A DNA stretch of 64,000 nucleotides from Rhodococcus sp. IEGM 1381. GTDB lineage: Bacteria > Actinomycetota > Actinomycetes > Mycobacteriales > Mycobacteriaceae. A program made the position numbers and the translations under genes. The notes under the pieces are model-generated. The model was not told the origin of the DNA and ran no database searches. It saw only the letters and a list, made by a program, of their open reading frames with translations. The stretch lies in contig NZ_JASHKQ010000014.1 of the NCBI RefSeq assembly GCF_030056795.1, forward strand, positions 43,640-107,639, written 5' to 3'. Positions 34,899-47,065 of the stretch are shown one piece after another. Numbering within the stretch: the first letter of the stretch is position 1; every line of letters begins with the position of its first letter.

Positions 34899-37415
34899 GT
34901 GCTCCTCACCGAACTGATTCCCGATGTCTCCGCCGAGAATTCCGACGGCGTCGACCCGGACGTCCTGTTCGACACCTTCACCAGCTGGACCGCCGATCGA
35001 GGTCTGACGCTCTATCCCGCGCAAGAGGAAGCCCTCATCGAGCTGGTCTCCGGCTCCAATGTCATCCTCGCGACGCCCACCGGGTCGGGTAAGTCGATGG
35101 TGGCCATCGGGGCCCATTACGCCGCGATGGCCGCAGGTATTCGCAGCTTCTACACCGCACCGATCAAGGCACTGGTCAGTGAGAAGTTCTTTGCCCTGTG
35201 CGAGATCTTCGGTGCCCAGAACGTCGGCATGATGACCGGCGACGCGTCCGTCAATTCCGGAGCCCCGATCATCTGCGCCACTGCCGAGATCGTGGCGAAC
35301 CTCGCCTTGCGCCAGGGTGCCGGCTCGGACATCGGTCAGGTGATCATGGACGAGTTCCATTACTACTCCGAACCCGATCGAGGGTGGGCCTGGCAGGTTC
35401 CGCTCATCGAGCTGCCGCACGCTCAGTTCCTGTTGATGTCGGCGACGCTGGGCGACGTGTCGTTCTTCCGAGACGATCTGACCAGACGCACCGGACGAAC
35501 CACGACGGTCGTCTCCGGCACCGAGCGTCCGGTTCCGTTGATGTTCTCGTACGTCACGACACCGGTCAGCGAGACCATCGAAGAACTGGTGCAGACACAC
35601 CTCGCGCCGGTGTACGTCGTGCATTTCACTCAGGCTTCGGCTCTCGAACGCGCTCAGGCATTGACGAGCGTCAACGTCGCGTCGAAACAGGAGAAAGCCG
35701 AGATCGCGGAGGCCATCGGCAATTTTCGATTCACCACCGGTTTCGGCAAGACCCTGTCGAGGCTGGTCCGACACGGCATCGGCGTGCACCACGCCGGCAT
35801 GCTGCCCAAGTATCGGCGCTTGGTCGAGAAGCTCGCGCAGGACGGCCTGCTCAAGGTGATCTGTGGGACCGACACATTGGGCGTGGGGATCAACGTTCCC
35901 ATTCGGACGGTGCTGTTCACCGGACTCACCAAGTACGACGGCATCAGGACCCGCAAGCTTCGGGCCCGCGAGTTCCATCAGATCGCGGGCCGCGCGGGCC
36001 GGGCGGGATACGACACGCTCGGCACGGTCGTCGTCGAGGCCCCGGAGCACGACATAGAGAATGCGCGGCTGGTGGCCAGGGCCGGCGACGATCCCAAGAA
36101 GCTCAAGCGTGTGCAGCGCAAGAAGGCACCCGACGGTTTCGTCTCGTGGGGCGAGCCGACATTCGACCGGATCATCACGGCAAGCCCCGAGCCGCTCACC
36201 TCCCGGTTCTCGGTGAGCAACGCAATGTTGCTCAACGTCATTGCACGGCCGGGCAATTGCTTCTACGCCATGCGCCACCTGCTCGAAGACAACCACGAGA
36301 CCCGGCCCGCTCAACGCAAACACATTCTGCGTGCACTCTCGCTGTATCGCGGGTTGGTCGACGCGGGCATCGTCGAGCAACTCGAGGAGCCGGACGCCGA
36401 CGGTCGACACGCTCGACTGACCGTGGACCTACAACCGGATTTCGCACTCAACCAGCCGCTGTCCACCTTCGCGGTCGCATCATTCGAGCTTCTCGACGTC
36501 GAGTCACCGACCCACGCACTCGATGTGGTGTCGATCATCGAATCGACGCTCGACGATCCTCGCCAGATCCTGATGGCGCAGCAGCATGCTGCGCGCGGTG
36601 AGGCGGTCTCGCAGATGAAGGCCGACGGTATCGAGTACGACGAGAGAATGGAGTTGCTCGAGGAGGTCACCTGGCCGAAACCTCTTGCAGAACTGCTGGT
36701 TCCGGCGTTCGAAATCTACCGCGGCACCCACCCCTGGCTCTCCGAGATCGGGCTGTCGCCCAAATCCGTCGTACGCGACATGGTCGAGCGAGCGATGACC
36801 TTCGCCGAGCTGATCAGTCACTATGGTTTGATGCGATCGGAGGGACTGGTGCTGCGCTATCTCGCCGACGCCTATCGCACACTGCGCCAGACGGTTCCGC
36901 CGGAATCTCGAACGGAAGAGGTTCAGGACATCACCGAATGGCTGGGCGAACTCGTCCGACAAGTGGATTCGAGCCTGCTCGACGAGTGGGAGAACCTAAC
37001 CGACCCCGGCGCCGAGCCCGAAGCCCTCGTCGAGGCTTACGGATCCGACGCGCCGCGTCCGATCTCGGCCAATCCCAGGGCATTCCGGGTGCTGGCCCGT
37101 AACGCGATTTTCCGTCGGGTCGACCTGGCGGCGCGTCGCCAGTGGAATGTGCTCGACGAACTGGACGACGGTCCGGATTGGGAAGTCGAGCTGGATCCGT
37201 TCTTCGACGAGTACGGCGAGATCGGAACCGGTCCCTCGGCCCGTGGTCCGGCACTGTTCACCCTGAATGTCGGTTTAGAATCCACCACGGTGCGTCAGGT
37301 ACTCGAGGATCCGGACGGCGACCACGGTTGGTCGCTCGACGGGATTGTCGACGTGCCGGAATCCGATGCCGCCGGCGAGATCGTGTTCGACGAGATCGTG
37401 ATCACCGCCGGCTGA
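34899..37415 (+). CDS. DEAD/DEAH-box helicase with DUF3516 C-terminus
   Basis: The 838-residue SF2 helicase of the Ski2-like type has motif I (ILATPTGSGKSMVAIGA), motif II DEFH (VIMDEFHYYSEPDRGWAW), motif III (LMSATLGDVSFF), HHAGMLPKYRRLVEKLAQDG, GTDTLGVGINVP and motif VI (IAGRAGRAGYDT). The last half is the DUF3516 region (RAFRVLARNAIFRRVDLAARR near its end). RNA or DNA substrate and role are unknown. The GTG at 34899 lies 6 nt after a TAGCCT hexamer, so translation is probably leaderless. It is the first gene of a run with phzF. Confidence 0.92.
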   Translation: MLLTELIPDVSAENSDGVDPDVLFDTFTSWTADRGLTLYPAQEEALIELVSGSNVILATPTGSGKSMVAIGAHYAAMAAGIRSFYTAPIKALVSEKFFALCEIFGAQNVGMMTGDASVNSGAPIICATAEIVANLALRQGAGSDIGQVIMDEFHYYSEPDRGWAWQVPLIELPHAQFLLMSATLGDVSFFRDDLTRRTGRTTTVVSGTERPVPLMFSYVTTPVSETIEELVQTHLAPVYVVHFTQASALERAQALTSVNVASKQEKAEIAEAIGNFRFTTGFGKTLSRLVRHGIGVHHAGMLPKYRRLVEKLAQDGLLKVICGTDTLGVGINVPIRTVLFTGLTKYDGIRTRKLRAREFHQIAGRAGRAGYDTLGTVVVEAPEHDIENARLVARAGDDPKKLKRVQRKKAPDGFVSWGEPTFDRIITASPEPLTSRFSVSNAMLLNVIARPGNCFYAMRHLLEDNHETRPAQRKHILRALSLYRGLVDAGIVEQLEEPDADGRHARLTVDLQPDFALNQPLSTFAVASFELLDVESPTHALDVVSIIESTLDDPRQILMAQQHAARGEAVSQMKADGIEYDERMELLEEVTWPKPLAELLVPAFEIYRGTHPWLSEIGLSPKSVVRDMVERAMTFAELISHYGLMRSEGLVLRYLADAYRTLRQTVPPESRTEEVQDITEWLGELVRQVDSSLLDEWENLTDPGAEPEALVEAYGSDAPRPISANPRAFRVLARNAIFRRVDLAARRQWNVLDELDDGPDWEVELDPFFDEYGEIGTGPSARGPALFTLNVGLESTTVRQVLEDPDGDHGWSLDGIVDVPESDAAGEIVFDEIVITAG

Positions 37416-37458
37416 CGTCTGCAGCTACCACGCGAGAGCCTTTTGGTACCGTCCCGGC

Positions 37459-38130
37459 ATGACTGTCGAGGTGTCTGTCGTCCGAGTCTTCACCGATCCT
37501 CACGGCGGGTTCGGCAACCCGCTCGGGATCGTTTCCGCCGACGCCGTAGCGGAGAACGACCGACAGCGGTTCGCCGCTGAACTCGGCTTCAGTGAGACGG
37601 TGTTCGTCGAACTCACCGAACCGGGTACAGCCTCGGCCACCATCTACACCCCCGCGGTGGAGCTGCCCTTCGCCGGACACCCCACAGTGGGACTGTCCTG
37701 GTGGCTCCGCGAGCAAGGTCATCCGGTGAGCACCCTCGCCGTTCCCGCCGGGCCGTTGAGCATCCGCTACGACGACGACACCTGGGTTCGCGCCCGCGCC
37801 GACTGGGCTCCGAACTTCACCTTCCATCAGGTTCGCGATGCCGCCGAGGTGGCCGCGGCCGACCCGAGCGCCTACGACAGTGGGCACCACTATGTCTGGG
37901 CCTGGACCGACGAGAAGGACGGGGCGCTGCGATCGCGCATGTTCGCGCCCGTGATGGGTATCGCCGAGGACGAGGCGACCGGCGCCGCCGCCGTCCGGCT
38001 CACCGGAGAACTCGGGCGCGGTCTGCTCATCGTGCAGGGAGCAGGCTCGCGGTTGCGCACCACGATCGACGACGACGGATGGGTGGAACTGGGCGGACGC
38101 ACCGTGATCGACGCGTCGATCACGGTGTGA
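37459..38130 (+). CDS. PhzF family epimerase/isomerase-like protein
   Basis: The 223-residue protein has the PhzF fold pattern: VRVFTDPHGGFGNPLGIV at the N-terminus, then FSETVFVE with the conserved Glu of the active site, the LPFAGHPTVGLSWWL motif, and EDEATGAAAVRLTGEL in the second half. It is shorter than most PhzF proteins (about 260-300), apparently by loss of loops rather than truncation. The substrate is unknown. The ATG at 37459 is 6 nt after TACCGT, suggesting leaderless translation. The 3' end overlaps the convergent papain-like gene by 11 bp. It corresponds to Rv2716. Confidence 0.88.
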   Translation: MTVEVSVVRVFTDPHGGFGNPLGIVSADAVAENDRQRFAAELGFSETVFVELTEPGTASATIYTPAVELPFAGHPTVGLSWWLREQGHPVSTLAVPAGPLSIRYDDDTWVRARADWAPNFTFHQVRDAAEVAAADPSAYDSGHHYVWAWTDEKDGALRSRMFAPVMGIAEDEATGAAAVRLTGELGRGLLIVQGAGSRLRTTIDDDGWVELGGRTVIDASITV

Positions 38131-38767
38131 GCGGCACGTCCACTCCGATTTCCTCGCCCAGCCGGAAGCCCGCAGCCAGTGGGAGTCGGTCGCCGCTCCA
38201 GAACTTTCCGGGGTCGAACCAATTGGCCTTCTTGTTGCCGGTGAGCAATCCCATCGAGTCGTAGGTCATGGCGACCACCTCTGCGCAGTAGGCGGTTTCG
38301 AGGGTAGCTGCGTCCTGCTCGCGTTGTCGCCGCAGCGTCGGCACCCGCCCCCGGAACCACCGACCGGCGAGCGCGGCTGTGGTGGGAAACGCTGTTCCGT
38401 CCATCCGAGCTATCGTGCGCAGCAGGGCGTCTTCCTGGTCCTTCGTGACAGGTTCGTCCAATTGCCGCAGCCAGCAACGCTGTTGGTACTTCGTGGCCCA
38501 CTGGGTGACGGCCGCACGCAGATCGTGGAGCTGCACACCGCGCTGAAAGTTACCGGTCCACATGTCCTGCAACGACTTTCCCAGTTCTGCGTGCCACATC
38601 AGGGGCGGCAGGTCGTCGATCACAACGGCCATTCCGACGTGATTGACCGGGCTGTTGGTCAGCGCCTGAATTGCACGATCGGCCGTCGACTCTCCGCGGA
38701 AGATCCAGATGTCGCCCGTCCTGGTGGCATCGACGGCGGTATCGAGGCTGATTCGAGACGGGTTCAT
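38120..38767 (-). CDS. Permuted papain-like (YiiX/NlpC-P60-related) protein
   Basis: The 215-residue protein shows a histidine-first pattern typical of circularly permuted NlpC/P60 or LRAT-like amidases: TRTGDIWIFRGESTADRAI, then NSPVNHVGMAVVIDD with candidate catalytic His43, and much later TAYCAEVVAMTY with candidate nucleophile Cys161. There is no signal peptide, so it should be cytoplasmic. Activity on a peptide or lipid amide is inferred. ATG 38767 is 7 nt after TAGGGT on the minus strand, favouring a leaderless start. It is divergent from the 76-residue gene. Confidence 0.75.
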   Translation of the reverse strand: MNPSRISLDTAVDATRTGDIWIFRGESTADRAIQALTNSPVNHVGMAVVIDDLPPLMWHAELGKSLQDMWTGNFQRGVQLHDLRAAVTQWATKYQQRCWLRQLDEPVTKDQEDALLRTIARMDGTAFPTTAALAGRWFRGRVPTLRRQREQDAATLETAYCAEVVAMTYDSMGLLTGNKKANWFDPGKFWSGDRLPLAAGFRLGEEIGVDVPLTP

Positions 38768-38827
38768 GCCTATCACCCTAGGTCATGGTGGATCGGCCTC
38801 GGCACGTCGTGACGGTACGGTTGCCGA

Positions 38828-39058
38828 ATGAACGTGTGGAAAGCTCTCGGCCTCGCCGGGATGGCCGGTGTCGCGGCCACCGGGGCACTGGTGGTGCGCT
38901 CCGAGCGTAAGCGGCGCGCCTACGCGCCGACCGAAGTACGCGATCAGCTACACCAGCGGTTCGCGGCTCTCTCGGGTGAACCGGCACCGATAGCTGCTCC
39001 CCCGCTCTCGCGGGGGCAGCAGCTCCGTAGCAAGCTCCGGTTCAGCCGAGGGCGCTGA
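38828..39058 (+). CDS. Small single-span membrane protein of unknown function
   Basis: The 76-residue product begins MNVWKALGLAGMAGVAATGALVV, one membrane segment with an uncleaved look, then a basic stretch (RSERKRRAY) and a polar tail. The ATG at 38828 is 6 nt after a TACGGT hexamer, a leaderless arrangement. The coding region contains a GC-rich hairpin repeat near its end and overlaps the convergent aminotransferase by 17 bp. I do not recognise a family; positive charges after the segment predict an N-out orientation. Confidence 0.6.
   Translation: MNVWKALGLAGMAGVAATGALVVRSERKRRAYAPTEVRDQLHQRFAALSGEPAPIAAPPLSRGQQLRSKLRFSRGR
38992..39024. repeat. GC-rich hairpin element, copy B
   Basis: Arms AGCTGCTCCCCCGC (38992-39005) and GCGGGGGCAGCAGCT (39010-39024) pair around TCTC with one bulged C. 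The core is the same as copy A at 16288-16310, including the bulge. It is near the 3' end of two convergent genes and could also act in termination. Confidence 0.55.
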
Positions 39059-40313
39059 GGATTCGCGAGGCCAGCTCTTCGATCTCGGCGTCCGTCATGA
39101 CGAATGCCGGCGATATCTGCATCGCACCCTGACCGGCGGCGCGGCCCGAAACCCCATGCGCACGCAGTGTTTTGACGAACGGTAGCGCCTCGGCCGGGTC
39201 GGCGAGCTGAACTGCGGCAACCGCGCCGATTCCGCTGCGGATTTCCGAGACCCGATCGTGTTCGGCCAGTGGCGCGAGGTGCGTGTGCAGTGCGGCTTCG
39301 ATGCGCTTGGAGTGCGTCAACAGTTCTTCGCGCTCGATGATGTCGAGGTTGGCCATCGCTGCGGCGGCAGCGCCTGCATGGCCGCCGTAGGTGTAGCCGT
39401 GTCGCCACCAGACTCCGCCGGTGAAGAACGGTTCGGCGATCTTCGGGGCGATGAACACTGCACCCATGGGCACATATCCCGACGTCAGCCCCTTGGCGGT
39501 CGTCATCAGATCGGGTTCGAGCTCGAAGCGCGTCGAAGCGAACCAGCTACCGCCGATGCGGCCGAACCCAGTGACCACTTCGTCGGCCACGAACAGGACG
39601 TCGTTGTCGCGGCAGATCTGCCGGACCTCGCGCAGGTAGCCCTCCGGCGGTAAGTAGATTCCGCCTGCTCCGATCACCGGCTCGCAGAAGAACGCAGCCA
39701 CATTCTCCGCGCCGACCTCCTCGATCAGCGCTAGCAGTGACTTCGCGTCGTCCCACGAGACCGTCCTGGCGTCGGCCATGAGTTCGCCGTAGTGCTCCTT
39801 GTTGACCGGGATGCCGGCCAACGAGGTACCTGCGACGTGCATGCCGTGGTATGCCTTCTGCCGACCGACGATCAGCTTCTTGGACGGTTGTCCCATTTCC
39901 ACCCAGTAGCGGCGTGCGAGCTTCGCGGCGGTGTCGATGGAGTCCGATCCACCCGAGGTGAAGAAGATCTTGCTGCCCGGAACCGGCGCGATAGCAGCGA
40001 GGCGATCAGCGAGAGCCAGCGTGGTCTCGGGAACGAAGTCGCCGAAATTCGAGTAGTGGGCAATCGAGCTCAGCTGTTTTGCGACAGCGTCGGCGATCTC
40101 GCGACGTCCGTGGCCGACGTTGGTGAACCACAGGCCGGCGGTGGCGTCGAGATACTTCGTGCCCTCGTTGTCGAAGATGTACGCACCCTCGCCTCGCGAA
40201 ACGACGAACGGGCCGCTGGCGGTGACGGCGCCCATGTCGGCGAAGCCGTGCCACAGCGCGGACGAGTGCGTGGTGGAGGTTCGCTCGGCTGCTGGATCCA
40301 GGTCGGAAGACAT
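39042..40313 (-). CDS. Class III PLP-dependent aminotransferase
   Basis: The 423-residue fold-type I enzyme has the class III signature: GEGAYIFDNEGTKYLDATAGLW, IFFTSGGSDSIDTAAKLAR (phosphate-binding), the Asp motif VLFVADEVVTGFGRIG and the Schiff-base lysine in LMTTAKGLTSGYVPMGAVF. It resembles beta-alanine/omega-amino-acid:pyruvate or polyamine aminotransferases; the exact amino donor is not clear. It follows the Pr6Pr membrane gene by 3 bp and is probably cotranscribed with it. The 3' end overlaps the small membrane-protein gene. Confidence 0.9.
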   Translation of the reverse strand: MSSDLDPAAERTSTTHSSALWHGFADMGAVTASGPFVVSRGEGAYIFDNEGTKYLDATAGLWFTNVGHGRREIADAVAKQLSSIAHYSNFGDFVPETTLALADRLAAIAPVPGSKIFFTSGGSDSIDTAAKLARRYWVEMGQPSKKLIVGRQKAYHGMHVAGTSLAGIPVNKEHYGELMADARTVSWDDAKSLLALIEEVGAENVAAFFCEPVIGAGGIYLPPEGYLREVRQICRDNDVLFVADEVVTGFGRIGGSWFASTRFELEPDLMTTAKGLTSGYVPMGAVFIAPKIAEPFFTGGVWWRHGYTYGGHAGAAAAAMANLDIIEREELLTHSKRIEAALHTHLAPLAEHDRVSEIRSGIGAVAAVQLADPAEALPFVKTLRAHGVSGRAAGQGAMQISPAFVMTDAEIEELASRILSALG

Positions 40314-40316
40314 GCG

Positions 40317-40991
40317 CTACACAGTAGTGGAGTATTTCTCGATCGAGTTCGGTCCATACCTCCACCGTCCCGCGAGCCGCCCGACGGCATTCACCGCCAG
40401 GGCCATCAGTGCAAAGGCGACGGTGAGAACGACCAGCCCGACAGTCAGTGCGAGATATCCCTGACTGCGCGGGTCGAGGAATGGATAGGGATACCAGTCG
40501 ACGACGGGTCCACGGACCAAGGTGTAGATCCCGTAGATCAGCGGGAACAGCAACCACGTCAGACCGCGCGATTCGGAGATCTGCCGCCGCGGTGGAGCGA
40601 GAATCCAATCGAGCAGAAGGACCACGGGCATGATGCGATGCACCACGTTGTTGGTCCACGGATCCGCCACGCCCACGTCGATGTTCGCGAGAAGAACCGC
40701 GTAGATGATGCCGGTGATCACCATGTAGAGCGTCACTGCTCCGCGAACGAGCTGCCAACCCGGAGACCGCGGATCGATCACGCCGCCCACGACGAGTACG
40801 AGCACCGTCAAGACGTTGCTGATCACGGTGAAGTAGCTGAAGTAATTGACCAACGAGAACGTCGGGGAGCCAAGCCCGTTCACGACGATGGACACGAGAG
40901 CCGCGGCGGTGAGGGCCGCGAACAGCACCCTCAGCGTCCTGATCGTTACCGGCGTTCGCGGCTCCGCGGTCACATCGTGCCAGATGCTCAT
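40317..40991 (-). CDS. Pr6Pr family membrane protein
   Basis: The 224-residue protein has about six membrane segments and family landmarks such as NYFSYFTVISNVLTVLVLVVGG, NNVVHRIMPVVLLLDWILAPP and YPYPFLDPRSQGY. It belongs to the Pr6Pr/FAR-17a-like family, whose members are annotated only as integral membrane proteins; the function is unknown. Its stop lies 3 bp before the ATG of the aminotransferase. It is divergent from hrpA. Confidence 0.85.
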   Translation of the reverse strand: MSIWHDVTAEPRTPVTIRTLRVLFAALTAAALVSIVVNGLGSPTFSLVNYFSYFTVISNVLTVLVLVVGGVIDPRSPGWQLVRGAVTLYMVITGIIYAVLLANIDVGVADPWTNNVVHRIMPVVLLLDWILAPPRRQISESRGLTWLLFPLIYGIYTLVRGPVVDWYPYPFLDPRSQGYLALTVGLVVLTVAFALMALAVNAVGRLAGRWRYGPNSIEKYSTTV

Positions 40992-41061
40992 GCGGCGATC
41001 CTGGCACAGTCGCGGCCGGCATTCACGAAGGTTGCGTCGATACGGATATCCTGGTGTGAGT

Positions 41062-44958
<3,897 letters not shown>

Positions 44959-44970
44959 CGCGCGGAGCCG

Positions 44971-45435
44971 TCAGTCGATGTCGGCAGACTCCCGGTGCTT
45001 GCGCAGCTCACGGATTTCCTTCTCGAAATCCTCGGCCGAGCTGAACGAGCGATACACGGACGCAAATCGCAGATACGCGACCTCATCCAGGTCGCGCAAT
45101 GGACCGAGAATGGCCAACCCCACCTCGTTGCTGGGAATTTCGGCGGAACCGGCGGCGCGGATGGCGTCTTCCACCTGCTGAGCCAAGAGATTCAAGGCAT
45201 CGTTGTCGACATCTCTGCCCTGGCAGGCCCTGCGCACTCCCTTGACGACCTTCTCACGGCTGAACGGTTCGGTGACTCCGCTGCGCTTCACGACGGCGAG
45301 CACTGCGGCCTCGACAGTCGTGAATCGTCGACCGCATTCCGGGCAGGAACGACGACGCCGTATTGCTTGCCCCTCGTCCATTTCACGCGAATCGACCACG
45401 CGTGAGTCGGGGTGCCTGCAGAACGGGCAATGCAT
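44971..45435 (-). CDS. nrdR: Ribonucleotide reductase transcriptional repressor NrdR
   Basis: The 154-residue repressor of ribonucleotide reductase genes has the N-terminal zinc ribbon with Cys3, Cys6, Cys31 and Cys34 ([10 protein letters not shown] and SCPECGRRF) and the ATP-cone domain ([24 protein letters not shown]). The ATG at 45435 has GGAGG upstream at long spacing. It follows the SOS-controlled membrane protein gene by about 100 bp on the same strand, as in the M. tuberculosis and Corynebacterium arrangement, and so may be partly under SOS control. Confidence 0.96.
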   Translation of the reverse strand: MHCPFCRHPDSRVVDSREMDEGQAIRRRRSCPECGRRFTTVEAAVLAVVKRSGVTEPFSREKVVKGVRRACQGRDVDNDALNLLAQQVEDAIRAAGSAEIPSNEVGLAILGPLRDLDEVAYLRFASVYRSFSSAEDFEKEIRELRKHRESADID

Positions 45436-45536
45436 GAAGGAGCCTCCGTCGTAGCCGATGCACCGACGTCGAACATGCGTGTCGGGGCAGTCAGTAGAGG
45501 ATACTCAGTCATTGGTGTGTGCGATGGGGCCGGTGG

Positions 45537-45932
45537 TCATCTGCCGGGCGCGTACTCGACTACCGCTCCATCGTGAACCTCGACCACACCGGCCGGCTGC
45601 ACCCCTGCGTCGGATGACGCGGCTCGTAGGTTCGCCATGCCGATCAAGCCACCGGCGACGACGACAACTGCAAGCACCCACATCACCACCGATCGCATCC
45701 GGACCGGCTGACCGGCGAAGTGCGCCGAGGTCTCGTCGAATTCGCGATCGGCGGCCTCGCGGTCGGTGACGTCGGTCCAAGACGGCTCCAGAACCGGCAG
45801 GCATGGAGTCGTCTGCGCACCGCGCGTCTCGATGGAACTTCGCAGCGCGGGACGAGCACGGCGACGACGCTCGACGACAGTGGACCGGGTACGGACACCT
45901 GCGGTGGTGGGGCGATCGGTGGTGATGGTCAT
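45537..45932 (-). CDS. SOS-associated single-span membrane protein (DivS/Rv2719c position, no LysM)
   Basis: The product is about 131 residues: a basic N-terminal cytoplasmic half ([15 protein letters not shown]), one membrane segment ([22 protein letters not shown]) and a short outside tail of about 30 residues. It occupies the position of M. tuberculosis Rv2719c and corynebacterial divS, which are SOS-induced and affect cell division. I see no LysM domain, which Rv2719c has. ATG 45932 is preferred for its GAGG upstream; ATG 45953 is possible. A SOS box lies at 45966-45981. The role as a division inhibitor is inferred from position and architecture. Confidence 0.7.
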   Translation of the reverse strand: MTITTDRPTTAGVRTRSTVVERRRRARPALRSSIETRGAQTTPCLPVLEPSWTDVTDREAADREFDETSAHFAGQPVRMRSVVMWVLAVVVVAGGLIGMANLRAASSDAGVQPAGVVEVHDGAVVEYAPGR

Positions 45933-45965
45933 CGGAACCTCGTCTTCGCTCATTGGATCGATTGT

Positions 45966-45981
45966 TCGATCAGGCGTTCGA
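45966..45981 (-). promoter_or_regulatory. SOS box (LexA site) for the divergent membrane protein gene
   Basis: On the minus strand the site reads TCGAACGCCTGATCGA, which matches the actinobacterial consensus TCGAAC-N4-GTTCGA with one mismatch. It lies 34 bp upstream of the preferred ATG. A weaker match (ATGGACGCTTGTTCGA on the plus strand) adjoins at 45981-45996. Confidence 0.75.
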
Positions 45982-46044
45982 TGGACGCTTGTTCGAAGTT
46001 CTATCACGAGCCTCCGACAAAGTCTGCAGAAAACGCGACACGAG

Positions 46045-46085
46045 TCGAACAGATGTTTGATTCAACAGCTGATACACGCTAGATT
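46045..46085 (+). promoter_or_regulatory. lexA promoter with overlapping SOS box
   Basis: The site TCGAACAGATGTTTGA (46045-46060) matches TCGAAC-N4-GTTCGA with one mismatch. It overlaps the -35 TTGATT (46057-46062). A -10 TAGATT (46080-46085) follows after 17 bp. LexA binding would therefore block its own promoter. The leader to ATG 46189 is about 100 nt. Confidence 0.75.
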
Positions 46086-46188
46086 CGTGTCAGAAACCAC
46101 ACGCCACACGAGTCGACACCATCAACTCCAGTCCGCGCAGACCGAACCACGCAGACCGGATCCAGGACATCAGCAGGAGGCCGACAGC

Positions 46189-46989
46189 ATGAAGGACCAG
46201 ACCTCGACGAGGTCGACCACGGGTTCCAAGACGACGGGTTCCAAGACGGCCACTTCCGCCACCACGAAGGTCGCGGCGGGGAAGCCTGCCGCGGAACCGA
46301 CGCCCAAGGCCATGGAAGTCGGCACCGACATCAGCGCCGGCCTGACGGAGCGACAGCGAAAGGTACTCGAGGTCATCCGAGCTTCGGTGACCGAGCGCGG
46401 CTACCCGCCGAGCATTCGTGAGATCGGTGACGCCGTCGGCCTGACGTCGACGTCGTCGGTTGCCCATCAGTTGCGCACTCTGGAGAGGAAGGGATTCCTG
46501 CGGCGCGACGCCAATCGCCCGCGCGCGGTCGACGTTCGCGGCCTCGACGAGGTGCAGGCCGATCAAGCCGCCGCCGCGGTCGACGGTTCGTCCGAGGAAC
46601 AGGACCGGTTGCCGACTCCGACGTTCGTACCCGTTCTGGGACGGATCGCGGCCGGTGGACCGATCCTGGCCGAAGAAGCCATCGAGGATGTGTTTCCGCT
46701 CCCCCGCGAGTTGGTCGGTCAGGGTTCCTTGTTTCTGTTGAAGGTCGTCGGCGAGTCGATGATCGACGCGGCCATCTGTGACGGCGACTGGGTTGTGGTT
46801 CGGCAGCAATCCGTAGCAGACAACGGAGACATCGTGGCCGCGATGATCGACGGCGAAGCGACCGTCAAGACGTTCAAGCGGTCCAAGGGTGAGGTGTGGC
46901 TGCTGCCGCACAACCCGCTGTTCGAGCCGATCCCGGGTAACAACGCTGCCATCCTCGGCAAGGTCGTCACCGTGATGCGCAAGCTGTAG
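46189..46989 (+). CDS. lexA: SOS repressor LexA
   Basis: The 266-residue repressor has an N-terminal Lys/Thr/Ser-rich extension of about 45 residues, then a winged-helix DNA-binding domain ([46 protein letters not shown]), and the S24 protease domain with the Ala155-Gly156 cleavage site (GRIAAGGPI), Ser190 (VGESMID) and Lys227 (GEATVKTFK). The ATG at 46189 follows AGGAGG. An autoregulatory SOS box lies in the promoter. A perfect 40-bp palindrome follows the stop. Confidence 0.97.
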   Translation: MKDQTSTRSTTGSKTTGSKTATSATTKVAAGKPAAEPTPKAMEVGTDISAGLTERQRKVLEVIRASVTERGYPPSIREIGDAVGLTSTSSVAHQLRTLERKGFLRRDANRPRAVDVRGLDEVQADQAAAAVDGSSEEQDRLPTPTFVPVLGRIAAGGPILAEEAIEDVFPLPRELVGQGSLFLLKVVGESMIDAAICDGDWVVVRQQSVADNGDIVAAMIDGEATVKTFKRSKGEVWLLPHNPLFEPIPGNNAAILGKVVTVMRKL

Positions 46990-47009
46990 CGCAACGTCTC
47001 TGCAGTGAC

Positions 47010-47049
47010 ACGCGAAGGGCCGCAGCACATGTGCTGCGGCCCTTCGCGT
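47010..47049. terminator. 40-bp perfect palindrome, bidirectional terminator
   Basis: Left arm 47010-47029 (beginning ACGCGAAGGGCCG) and right arm 47030-47049 (ending CGGCCCTTCGCGT) are exact reverse complements with no spacer; the centre is ACATGT. It lies 20 bp past lexA and 16 bp before the end of the convergent acyl-CoA dehydrogenase gene. Confidence 0.8.
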
Positions 47050-47065
47050 TCGTCGGATCAGCGAA

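Noticed and set aside
34758..36410. A 550-codon frame opposite the DUF3516 helicase
   Set aside because: No start signal or recognisable domain; it runs past the helicase start into the preceding gene.
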